NCBI GenBank assembly: GCA_030611395.1
Contig: JAUWPX010000110.1
Location: forward strand, 1 to 5,828
DNA from: Bacteroidota bacterium
GTDB taxonomy: Bacteria; Bacteroidota; Bacteroidia; Bacteroidales; VadinHA17
Direction of reading: 5' to 3'
Length of the DNA: 5,828 bases
The notes under the pieces are model-generated. The model searched no databases. It saw only the letters and a list, made by a program, of their open reading frames with translations, and had not been told where the DNA came from. Position numbers and translations under genes: made by a program. This document shows positions 1-5,693 of this stretch, one piece after another (the stretch's first letter is position 1; every line of letters starts with the position of its first letter).

Positions 1-492
1 ATTTGGAGGTATCTTTTTTTGATCACCGGGAATACCATAGGCCAGATAAGGAGGTAAAATAAAAATTGCTTCAGCCCCTTCATTCAACAGAAGTATCCCC
101 TCTTCAAGTCCCGATTCAACACCTCCTGATCCGATAGCGAATTGTTTCAGACCGGACTGTTCAGATGAATAGCATACTGTACCATCCAAAAGACTTATCT
201 CGTATTCAATAGTTGCTATTTTCCCTTTTACAGCATCAGGTCCGGCACCTTTTTTAATTATTTTATACCATAAACCAGATCTGGTAGTATCCATATCCCA
301 ACCCCTTCTTTCAACATAATTTCCGATACGTTCAACTTCTTTTTGGATAATATACCTGTTGGTACTTATTAAGGTTTCTTCATCAATTGACTTTACTTTC
401 TCATTTTGTTCAGGCGTATCTCTAAGGCAGGAATATAAAATGACCTGAATAAGCAGGAACAAAATTCCGTATTTATAAAAACTCACTTTCAT
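1..492 (-). CDS. FKBP-fold lipoprotein, GldI-like (C-terminus cut off by window edge)
   Basis: The minus-strand frame is open from an ATG at 492-490 to the left edge, giving 164 residues with no stop, so the C-terminal end is missing. The start MKVSFYKYGILFLLIQVILYSC is a lipoprotein signal peptide with lipobox L19-Y-S-C22, so the mature protein should be a lipid-anchored envelope protein. A linker (about 23-70) leads into an FKBP-type peptidyl-prolyl isomerase fold from about residue 72: SGLWYKIIKKG, LLDGTVCYSS (101-110), GLEEGILLLNEG, then LPPYLAYGIPGD (147-157). The family Tyr in AYG (Y152) is kept. The usual Phe-Asp after DGTV is Cys107-Tyr108, and the usual Trp of the PGWDEGL region is Leu129, so isomerase activity may be weak or absent. 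From memory, GldI, the gliding-motility FKBP lipoprotein, shares a Tyr at that spot and often sits beside a DHH gene and ndk. GldI-like is therefore the best call, but a role in gliding is not shown here. The ATG overlaps the upstream gene's TGA (ATGA), suggesting translational coupling. Confidence 0.85.
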   Translation of the reverse strand, partial: MKVSFYKYGILFLLIQVILYSCLRDTPEQNEKVKSIDEETLISTNRYIIQKEVERIGNYVERRGWDMDTTRSGLWYKIIKKGAGPDAVKGKIATIEYEISLLDGTVCYSSEQSGLKQFAIGSGGVESGLEEGILLLNEGAEAIFILPPYLAYGIPGDQKKIPPN

Positions 493-1508
493 TTCAGCTC
501 TTTTGCATATCCTGGTAAAAGTGAACGAAATAATCTAAGTGTTTCTTCCATACTGGAATACAATTCACCACCAGCTGCATTCAGATGTCCGCCACCATTA
601 AAATGCTTTTTAGAAAAAATGTTAGTCGGGAAATCACCTTTCGATCTGAATGATATCTTAACATGATCGGGTTTCTCGATAAAAAGGGCAGAAAAACGAA
701 TACCTTTTATTGAGAGAGGATAATTAACAAACCCTTCTGTATCTCCCATAACAAAACTGTATCTCTTCAATTCATCCATTGTAAGACTGATAAATGCAGT
801 ATTATATTCCGGGATCACCTCCATTTTCTCTTTCAGTACATATCCGAGTAATCTTATCCTGTTATCTGAATAATTATCATATACAAGTCCGAAAATCTTA
901 TCCTTATTTATTCCATAACCCAGCAACTCTGCAACTCTGACATAAGTTTCAGGATCGGACGAGTTGAAACTAAAGCAGCCGGTATCTGTCATAATACCAA
1001 CAAAAAGGGAAGTTGCTATCTCCTTATCGATAATGTTAGCCCCTCCAACAGATTTCATAAATTCATATAACAATTCGCAGGCTGAACTAGCCGATGTATC
1101 AGAAATTGTTATATCAGAAAAATTCTTCGGTGCGGGGTGATGGTCAATAAGAACTTTTGTGGCATCTGATCTTTCATACCATTCTTCCATTCCTTTAAGC
1201 CTGGACGGATCATTAAAATCGAGTGCAAAAATCAGATCAGCTTCAGAAAATTTATGTTCAATCAGCTCCGGCTCATTTTCAAATATCAGAATATCTTCCA
1301 CTCCATTCATCCATTCAAGAAATGCCGGACTTGCATCAGGTAAAACAGCAGACACTTCATATCCCATCTTCCTGAAAAAACGAGACATTGAAAGAACTGC
1401 CCCAACAGCATCACCATCAGGATGATAATGGCTTAGTATCAGGATATTGCCTGTATTCTTAAGCTTATCCTTTAATCTGTTAACTACCTCTTTTGAAATT
1501 GTTTTCAA
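489..1508 (-). CDS. nrnA: DHH/DHHA1 phosphoesterase, NrnA-like nanoRNase / pAp phosphatase
   Basis: This 339-residue cytoplasmic protein has the full NrnA layout. The DHH domain carries H29-P-D31-G-D33, D97 in ALDFND, the D122-H-H124 motif in IDHHPAP, and D175 in GIMTDTG, which together form the two-metal site. The C-terminal DHHA1 domain carries RSKGDFPTN (288-296) and the GGGH (305-308) and AAGG (311-314) substrate-binding motifs. The family hydrolyses short oligoribonucleotides and 3'-phosphoadenosine 5'-phosphate, and some members cleave pApA from cyclic di-AMP breakdown; which substrate dominates here cannot be read from sequence. The length is normal for NrnA. The start is TTG at 1508-1506: the frame has no ATG between there and an in-frame stop at about 1554-1556, and the next Met is residue 41, inside the domain. 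The stop TGA overlaps the ATG of the FKBP lipoprotein gene, so the two probably form one operon. A -7-like element lies at 1529-1536. Confidence 0.93.
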   Translation of the reverse strand: MKTISKEVVNRLKDKLKNTGNILILSHYHPDGDAVGAVLSMSRFFRKMGYEVSAVLPDASPAFLEWMNGVEDILIFENEPELIEHKFSEADLIFALDFNDPSRLKGMEEWYERSDATKVLIDHHPAPKNFSDITISDTSASSACELLYEFMKSVGGANIIDKEIATSLFVGIMTDTGCFSFNSSDPETYVRVAELLGYGINKDKIFGLVYDNYSDNRIRLLGYVLKEKMEVIPEYNTAFISLTMDELKRYSFVMGDTEGFVNYPLSIKGIRFSALFIEKPDHVKISFRSKGDFPTNIFSKKHFNGGGHLNAAGGELYSSMEETLRLFRSLLPGYAKELK

Positions 1509-1650
1509 TAGAATATTTTTTAGAACTCCAAAGATATAAATAATTGCGGTTATTCAGGGTGATGTAACTAAGGCATTATATTTTTATCCACTGATTTATT
1601 CTCAAATATTTTGAATTATTTAGTACATTAGCAACCACAAAAAAACCAAC
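1509..1650. other. Divergent intergenic region between nrnA-like gene and ndk
   Basis: The 142-base AT-rich spacer should hold promoters for both directions. The minus-strand -7 element at 1529-1536 is convincing. On the plus strand only a near match is visible around 1607-1613 (TATTTTG, one base short of TAnnTTTG). That stretch is also a small inverted repeat: TCAAA (1602-1606) and TTTGA (1610-1614) around a 3-base centre. The ndk leader ends in an A/C-rich run with no Shine-Dalgarno sequence. No RNA gene or small ORF stands out. Confidence 0.5.
1529..1536 (-). promoter_or_regulatory. Probable -7 promoter element for the DHH-FKBP operon
   Basis: On the minus strand this reads TATCTTTG, an exact match to the Bacteroidota -7 consensus TAnnTTTG. 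It lies 20 bases upstream of the TTG start, so transcription would begin around 1522-1525 and leave a leader of only about 15 bases. I see no clear TTTG-type -33 element at the usual spacing. The identical octamer precedes the TPR gene. Confidence 0.5.
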
Positions 1651-2070
1651 ATGGCAGGAAACATTACACTCTCAATTATCAAACCATTTGCTGTAAAAAG
1701 TGGATTTATCGGACCTATTATGGCAATTATTACTGAAGCCGGATTCAGAATATCTGCGATTAAATCAGTAAAATTAACTATTGGACAAGCCGAAGAATTC
1801 TATGCTATACATAACAGCAAACCTTTTTATAATGACCTGGTTGAATTCATGTCATCCGGTCCGATTGTTGCCATAGTATTTAAAAAAGAAAATGCAGTGG
1901 AAGATTTCCGGGAACTAATAGGCAACACCGATCCGTCAAAAGCAAAAGAAGGAACAATAAGAAAAATGTTTGCCGAATCACTTCAGAAAAATGCCGTTCA
2001 CGGATCAGACAGTGATGAAAATGCAATAATTGAAAGTGATTTCTTTTTTGCTAAAAAAGACAGGTTTTAA
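1651..2070 (+). CDS. ndk: Nucleoside diphosphate kinase
   Basis: The gene encodes the cytoplasmic enzyme that transfers the gamma phosphate from ATP to other (d)NDPs through a phospho-histidine, balancing NTP and dNTP pools. At 139 residues it has normal length for bacterial Ndk. Family residues are in place: K11 in the N-terminal IIKPFAV strand, Y51 and H54 before KPFY, R87, T93 in IGNTDP, R104 in GTIRKMFAES, N114, and catalytic H117 in NAVHGSDS. The ATG at 1651 is followed at once by the canonical first strand (NITLSIIKPFAV), which fixes the start. There is no Shine-Dalgarno sequence, only an A-rich leader. The gene stands alone on its strand, divergent from the DHH gene and convergent with the DUF721 gene. 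From memory, ndk next to a DHH gene and a GldI-type gene recurs in Bacteroidota, so this looks like ancestral gene order. Confidence 0.97.
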   Translation: MAGNITLSIIKPFAVKSGFIGPIMAIITEAGFRISAIKSVKLTIGQAEEFYAIHNSKPFYNDLVEFMSSGPIVAIVFKKENAVEDFRELIGNTDPSKAKEGTIRKMFAESLQKNAVHGSDSDENAIIESDFFFAKKDRF

Positions 2071-2091
2071 TACGCTCCCTTCGGTCGCGTA
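2071..2091. terminator. Possible stem-loop terminator after ndk
   Basis: Immediately after the ndk stop, TACGC (2071-2075) can pair with GCGTA (2087-2091). An inner CC/GG pairing across a CTTC loop and a small internal bulge extends the stem. It lies in a convergent gap where a bidirectional terminator is expected, but no T-run follows on either side, so it is not a classic intrinsic terminator. It may instead belong to a dispersed repeat together with the 11-base units downstream. Confidence 0.35.
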
Positions 2092-2130
2092 AGATGCTTT
2101 TCGGCTTTACCTCAGCGTCATTCACAATCG

Positions 2131-2174
2131 CTTGACTATTGTCTGACTATCGTATGACCATTGTATGACAACTT
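2131..2174. repeat. Degenerate 11-base tandem repeat, about four copies
   Basis: Four consecutive units begin at 2131, 2142, 2153 and 2164: CTTGACTATTG, TCTGACTATCG, TATGACCATTG and TATGACAACTT. TGAC is invariant at unit positions 3-6 and A at position 8; the consensus is roughly TATGACTATTG. A weaker fifth copy (ATTCACAATCG, 2120-2130, 7 of 11 matching the first unit) may precede them. The array ends exactly at the DUF721 stop codon and lies outside both genes. The 11-base period is close to one helical turn. Its function is unknown; slipped-strand duplication or part of a dispersed intergenic repeat are both possible. Confidence 0.65.
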
Positions 2175-2465
2175 CTACCTTAACACTATCTCCTTAACAA
2201 TCTCCTCCCCTGCATTAGTGTTGATCCTTTCAATAATACTTTCACGAAACATCAAAAGTTCATTTTTCACAATTGATGAATTCATATGCAAATAGAGCTT
2301 CCCGTTTTTAATATATATCCTGTTTGTTCTGCGTGCAATGGTTTTTCCTACTAATTCTTCCCAGGAATTAACAACCTGTACCTCTTTTAGTTTCCCTTCA
2401 ATCTGAGCTTCTTTCAGGTAGTCCTTGATAACCCTTGCAATTGTTTGAGTATTACTTTTACGCAT
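2175..2465 (-). CDS. dciA: DUF721 / DciA-type protein (probable replicative-helicase operator)
   Basis: This 96-residue protein is essentially one DUF721 domain. It has an N-terminal helix (about 7-22), then NSWEELVGKTIARRTNRIY with the family's W35 and G40, IKNGKLYLHMNSS (the dG.L.v.v.s segment, 52-64), and a C-terminal helix-strand (KNELLMFRESIIERIN to EIVLR). DUF721 is the defining domain of DciA, which interacts with the replicative helicase DnaB and replaces DnaC/DnaI loaders in most bacteria, Bacteroidota included. This copy is a minimal form without the long C-terminal extension of some homologues, so the exact role is inferred from the family. The ATG at 2465 follows recF by 37 bases on the same strand, so the two are likely cotranscribed, linking helicase loading to RecF. 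The leader holds repeated TAACA-like units and no Shine-Dalgarno sequence. Confidence 0.85.
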   Translation of the reverse strand: MRKSNTQTIARVIKDYLKEAQIEGKLKEVQVVNSWEELVGKTIARRTNRIYIKNGKLYLHMNSSIVKNELLMFRESIIERINTNAGEEIVKEIVLR

Positions 2466-2502
2466 ATGTTACTATGTTGTTAGATGTTAGCAAATTAACA
2501 CA

Positions 2503-3618
2503 TTATTCCATTATTCCCTCTATTTCCACTATTTCTTTATTTATCCTGAACAATCTATAATCGGCAGATAACTCAGAAAGTATTTTTTCAAGCCGTGACT
2601 GGTGGGTATCTGTAATAAATATCTGTCCGAACTGATTTTCTGACACCAGTTGAATGATCTGTGTAACGCGGGATGCATCAAATTTATCAAAAACATCATC
2701 CAGTAACAGAATTGGATTAAAACCACTCACCTCTTTAATAAATTCATATTTAGCAAATTTTAATGCCACAAGATAGGTTTTTTGCTGTCCCTGCGAACCA
2801 ACCCTATTTATCTGATAACCATTCAACTCAAGAACAAGATCATCTTTGTGGATACCCCTGGTTGTATATTGCAATATCCTGTCTTTATCAAGAGCATTTT
2901 TAAAAACATCACTAAAATCAGCATCATGATGGTGTGACTGGTAAACCAGACCAACCGATTCCTTTCCCAGGGCAATTGAATCATAATACTTTTGAAAAAC
3001 CGGCACGAGTTTATCGATAAAATCTATTCTCTTGGTATATATTTTCTTAGAAAGAGGTATCAGTTGTTCATCCCATAATTCAAGTGATTCAGCGTCGAAC
3101 ATGCCTGACCTTGCAAAATCTTTCAGCAACTTATTTCTCTGTGCCAGTGCCTTATTATATTGAATAAGATCGTTAAGATAGTTCCTATCGTATTGAGAAA
3201 TTACAGCATTAATAAACTTCCGTCTTTCGTCGCTTCCACCGGTAATAAGATTACTATCAGCAGGAGAGATCATAACAACCGGTAATAATCCAATATGGTC
3301 AGCCAATCGGTGATACTCTTTCTTATTTCTTTTAAACTGTTTCTTCCTGTTTCTCTTTGAACTGCAATAAATATTTTCCCGCGTGTCACCCCTTAAAAAA
3401 GCACCCTGTATAACAAAAAAATCTTCGTCGTACTTAATATTCTGACTATCAATTGAATTAAAAAAACTTTTAGAAAGTGACAGGTAGTGAATAGCATCCA
3501 GAATATTTGTCTTCCCAACACCGTTATTTCCAACAAAACAATTTATTCTTGCCGAGAATTCCAGCTCAACCTGACTGTAATTTTTAAAATTTATAAGCGA
3601 AATATTCTGCAGATGCAT
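2503..3618 (-). CDS. recF: DNA replication and repair protein RecF
   Basis: RecF is an SMC/ABC-type ATPase that binds DNA at gapped or stalled forks and, with RecO and RecR, promotes RecA loading. At 371 residues it is full length. It opens with the RecF N-terminus MHLQNISLINFKNY, followed by Walker A GNNGVGKT (30-37), the family segment ISPADSNLITGGSDERRKFINAVISQYD (117-144), GIHKDDL (255-261, usually GPHRDD), the ABC signature SQGQQK (275-280), Walker B ILLLDDVFDKFD (303-314) and the TDTH switch segment (336-339). No key residue is missing. The ATG at 3618 is the natural start because the conserved N-terminus begins there. The leader has no Shine-Dalgarno sequence but a pyrimidine run (CCCCTTTTT) right before the ATG. 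It is the first gene of a probable recF-dciA transcript and divergent from the TPR gene. The dnaA or dnaN neighbours seen beside recF in many other phyla are absent, as is usual in Bacteroidota. Confidence 0.97.
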   Translation of the reverse strand: MHLQNISLINFKNYSQVELEFSARINCFVGNNGVGKTNILDAIHYLSLSKSFFNSIDSQNIKYDEDFFVIQGAFLRGDTRENIYCSSKRNRKKQFKRNKKEYHRLADHIGLLPVVMISPADSNLITGGSDERRKFINAVISQYDRNYLNDLIQYNKALAQRNKLLKDFARSGMFDAESLELWDEQLIPLSKKIYTKRIDFIDKLVPVFQKYYDSIALGKESVGLVYQSHHHDADFSDVFKNALDKDRILQYTTRGIHKDDLVLELNGYQINRVGSQGQQKTYLVALKFAKYEFIKEVSGFNPILLLDDVFDKFDASRVTQIIQLVSENQFGQIFITDTHQSRLEKILSELSADYRLFRINKEIVEIEGIME

Positions 3619-3631
3619 AAAAAGGGGTTAA

Positions 3632-3651
3632 ATATTATTGTTGAATAATAT
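3632..3651. promoter_or_regulatory. Perfect hyphenated palindrome in the recF leader
   Basis: ATATTATT (3632-3639) and AATAATAT (3644-3651) are exact reverse complements separated by GTTG. It lies 13 bases before the recF ATG and just downstream of the predicted recF -7 element, so it is either an operator covering the recF initiation site or a weak AU hairpin at the 5' end of the recF mRNA. AT-rich palindromes arise by chance fairly easily, but 8 of 8 paired bases at this position is notable. Confidence 0.45.
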
Positions 3652-3658
3652 GTTTTTA

Positions 3659-3666
3659 CAAAGTTA
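3659..3666 (-). promoter_or_regulatory. Probable -7 promoter element for recF-dciA
   Basis: On the minus strand this reads TAACTTTG, a match to TAnnTTTG. Transcription would start near 3652-3655, giving a leader of about 35 bases ahead of the recF ATG. No clear -33 element is visible. It sits back to back with the plus-strand element, only nine bases away. Confidence 0.5.
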
Positions 3667-3675
3667 AAAAAAAAT

Positions 3676-3683
3676 TATCTTTG
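3676..3683 (+). promoter_or_regulatory. Probable -7 promoter element for the TPR gene
   Basis: TATCTTTG matches TAnnTTTG exactly and is followed by GCGG, a common look for strong Bacteroidota promoters. Initiation near 3688-3690 would give a leader of about 30 bases. An AGAGG at 3699-3703 is too far from the ATG at 3719 to act as a normal Shine-Dalgarno sequence. Confidence 0.6.
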
Positions 3684-3718
3684 CGGAGATTTTTAACAGA
3701 GGTAACAAAAACACTATC

Positions 3719-4408
3719 ATGGTAAAAAGGAAAGAGTCTCAGGTACCTGACAGATTAGAAGAAGTTGAAGGTGCATTGAGCCGTACTGAAAGATATATTG
3801 AAAATAATCAAAAACCCCTGACAATTATTATCCTGGCTTTAGTTGTGATTGTTATTGTTTTTATGGGATATAAACGTTTCATTGAAATACCCGCTGAAAA
3901 AGAAGCACAGTCGCAAATGTTTATGGCCGAGAGATATTTCGAGCAGGACTCATTTAACCTGGCTCTTTATGGCGATGGTAATAACCTTGGAATGCTTGAT
4001 ATTATTGACGATTATGGCATTACTAAATCATCTGAACTTGCTCATTACTATGCCGGTATCTCATTTATTAACCTCGGTGAATTTGAACTGGCAATTGAAC
4101 AATTAGAAAAATTCAGTTCAAATGACCAAATGATAAACCTGATTGCAAAAGGAGCTATTGGCGATGCTTATCTTGAACTTGGCGAACCGTCAAAAGCTAT
4201 TATTTATTATGAGAAAGCTGCAACTTCTGGAGATAATGTATTTGTAAACCCAATTTATCTTATGAAGGCCGGTATGGTTTATGAATCACAGGAAGAATTT
4301 CAAAAAGCACTGGAAACCTACCGGAAAATAAAAGATAATTATCCTGAAAGCCAGGAGGCACAAGAGATTGAAAAATATATCGCCAAAGTCAAACTGATGA
4401 TAAATTAA
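3719..4408 (+). CDS. Membrane-anchored tetratricopeptide repeat protein
   Basis: The 229-residue protein has a charged N-terminal tail (1-33), a single hydrophobic membrane segment (about 34-50, PLTIIILALVVIVIVFMG) and a large soluble C-terminal part. That part carries at least three TPR units: about 106-134 (LAHYYAGISFINLGEFELAIEQLEKF), 140-170 (AKGAIGDAYLELGEPSKAIIYYEKA) and 177-210 (YLMKAGMVYESQEEFQKALETYRKIKDNYPE). No lipobox or cleavage site is seen, so it is probably an inner-membrane protein with its TPR domain in the periplasm, like YfgM of proteobacteria; that similarity is architectural only. TPR domains bind partner proteins, and the partner is unknown. The gene is divergent from recF behind a strong-looking -7 element. 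From memory, a TPR gene of this type often lies between recF and ribH in Bacteroidota, but here the next gene is an epimerase on the other strand. Its last 20 bases overlap that gene's 3' end. Confidence 0.85.
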   Translation: MVKRKESQVPDRLEEVEGALSRTERYIENNQKPLTIIILALVVIVIVFMGYKRFIEIPAEKEAQSQMFMAERYFEQDSFNLALYGDGNNLGMLDIIDDYGITKSSELAHYYAGISFINLGEFELAIEQLEKFSSNDQMINLIAKGAIGDAYLELGEPSKAIIYYEKAATSGDNVFVNPIYLMKAGMVYESQEEFQKALETYRKIKDNYPESQEAQEIEKYIAKVKLMIN

Positions 4409-5534
4409 TTCCTATACCTGGAGCTTTGGGCATAATCCAGTGTCCATCGCGAAATTCAGCCCCCTTGTACGGATCGTTTCTTAAGAGCAGTGGACCATCA
4501 AGGTCGAGCCATCTCGCGAGAGGCTGAAGTTGAACGGCTGCACTAATTGCCACTGATGATTCGATCATACACCCGATCATAATATCCAGATTAAAAGCCC
4601 TGGCAAGAACTGCTATACGAAAGGCTTCAAGTATTCCACCGGATTTCATCAGTTTTATATTAACACCATCGTATGCTTCAGCAATCGCGGGTATATCTTT
4701 GGATGTATTTATTGCTTCATCGGCAACGATTGGTACAGGCGCTCTCTCTTTCAGCCACTTAGTTTCCTTTATTTTATCCACAGGCATCGGTTGTTCAATA
4801 AGTTCCACACCTTGTTTTGCCAGCCATTCAATTTTTCTTATAGCTTCTTCCTTATTTGTCCACCCCTCATTTATATCAACCCGTATCGGTTTATCAGAAA
4901 CCTGGCGAATAGTTGAAATTATTTCCTTATCGTTCCTGTTTGTTAATTTCACTTTCAATATTCTATATGGATCAGCTTCTCTGACTTTCTGCTTAATTAT
5001 CTCAGGCTTGTCAAATCCTATTGAAAAAGAGGTATTCACGAACTTATCCGGATTAAGACCAAAAAACCTGTGAACAGGAATATTTAATTTCTTTCCAAGC
5101 CAGTCGAAAAGTGCAATATCAAGTGCTGCTTTTGCCGGTGATATATTTTTAATCTTTGCATTAACCCTATCCGTCAATTCATAAAATTCAAAAGGGTTTG
5201 AGTTCACATAAACGGGAATAATTTTCTTCAGTTCAGATATTGTTCTGTCAGCGTTCTGTCCGGCACCTGTCATATGCGATGCCTCTCCTATTCCTGTTAT
5301 CCCGTCTTTTTCGTAAAAAACAAATACATCCTCTTTAAAGTCAGTACTACCACGACTAATAATCCATGTATGACCAAGTTCGAGTTTTATTTTCTTATAG
5401 GTAATTGATGCTTTGGTATCATCACCTTTTCCTGCTTTATTCACCTCTCCGGCTAATATACTGTTCCCTGGAAAGGCAAGTGAAGAACCTGCTAAACCGG
5501 TTAAAGCAAGGAATTTTTTTCTGCTTATTTTCAT
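4389..5534 (-). CDS. Exported dipeptide epimerase (enolase superfamily, Ala-Glu epimerase-like)
   Basis: This 381-residue protein is a muconate-lactonizing-subgroup enolase-superfamily enzyme that interconverts stereoisomers of a dipeptide, in the best known case L-Ala-D-Glu from murein to L-Ala-L-Glu. The N-terminal capping domain (about 44-165) contains GIGEASHMTGAGQ. The barrel has the KxK base pair K194/K196 (ILKVKLT), metal ligands D220 (RVDINEGW), E247 (LIEQPMP) and D272 (VADEAI), the opposing base K294 (VNIKLMKSGG), the GCMIESS segment (321-327) and the DLD motif (344-346), where epimerases bind the dipeptide amino group. The catalytic set is complete. The N-terminus MKISRKKFLALTGLAGSSLAF is a signal sequence resembling Tat (S-R-K-K-F-L, lysine replacing the second arginine), so the enzyme is probably periplasmic, unlike the cytoplasmic E. 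coli YcjG type. Exact dipeptide specificity is not readable from motifs. It stands alone on its strand, with no murein amidase or transporter visible nearby. Confidence 0.88.
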   Translation of the reverse strand: MKISRKKFLALTGLAGSSLAFPGNSILAGEVNKAGKGDDTKASITYKKIKLELGHTWIISRGSTDFKEDVFVFYEKDGITGIGEASHMTGAGQNADRTISELKKIIPVYVNSNPFEFYELTDRVNAKIKNISPAKAALDIALFDWLGKKLNIPVHRFFGLNPDKFVNTSFSIGFDKPEIIKQKVREADPYRILKVKLTNRNDKEIISTIRQVSDKPIRVDINEGWTNKEEAIRKIEWLAKQGVELIEQPMPVDKIKETKWLKERAPVPIVADEAINTSKDIPAIAEAYDGVNIKLMKSGGILEAFRIAVLARAFNLDIMIGCMIESSVAISAAVQLQPLARWLDLDGPLLLRNDPYKGAEFRDGHWIMPKAPGIGINLSSV

Positions 5535-5693
5535 TTGATATATTTTTTACAATTGCCATTATACAAAAAAATCAGAGTAAATCTTATATTATGTTTGAAA
5601 CATGTTGATAACAATATGGCACTTAATATGTTTATTAACATGTGATGTTTGTAATTTTGACAGAATTTGATTTTCTCAAAAAACATCTTAGTT
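5535..5693. promoter_or_regulatory. Divergent control region with repeated ATGTT/AACAT half-sites
   Basis: The 159-base spacer separates the epimerase from the gene starting at 5694. It contains a 13-base palindrome, ATGTTT-G-AAACAT (5591-5603), overlapping AACATGTT (5599-5606). A second inverted pair, ATGTT-TATT-AACAT, lies at 5628-5641. Single copies follow as GATGTTT (5644-5650) and AAACATC (5681-5687). AACATGT recurs as a direct repeat at 5599 and 5637, 38 bases apart. This pattern is what a DNA-binding regulator's operators could look like, though AT-rich sequence favours such matches. No convincing minus-strand -7 element for the epimerase is seen. No small gene is supported. Confidence 0.45.
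5652..5659 (+). promoter_or_regulatory. Probable -7 promoter element for the gene at 5694
   Basis: TAATTTTG matches TAnnTTTG and lies 34 bases before the ATG, so the leader would be roughly 30 bases. It falls between the last two ATGTT/AACAT half-sites, so a regulator bound there could block or aid initiation. No obvious TTTG -33 element is present at the usual spacing. Confidence 0.45.

Noticed and set aside
1159..1425. Plus-strand open frame of 88 codons inside the DHH gene
   Set aside because: It lies antisense to well-supported DHH motifs, its product is low-complexity Ser-rich, and it has no leader or family resemblance.
1602..1614. TCAAA-TAT-TTTGA inverted repeat upstream of ndk as an operator
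   Set aside because: Five-base AT-rich arms are expected by chance in this composition, and the stretch overlaps a poor -7 match, so it was kept only as a note in the intergenic entry.
2120..2174. Possible CRISPR array
   Set aside because: The units are 11 bases with no spacers between them and no cas genes nearby, so this is a simple tandem repeat.
2541..2726. Minus-strand 61-codon frame inside recF
   Set aside because: It is an alternative frame across the Walker B end of recF, and its product has no recognisable domain.
3849..4106. Plus-strand 85-codon frame inside the TPR gene
   Set aside because: It is a second frame of the membrane and first TPR region, with no independent start signals.
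4699..5073. Plus-strand 124-codon frame inside the epimerase
   Set aside because: It is antisense to the catalytic barrel, whose motifs are intact. The Ser/Ile-rich product is typical of a shadow frame.
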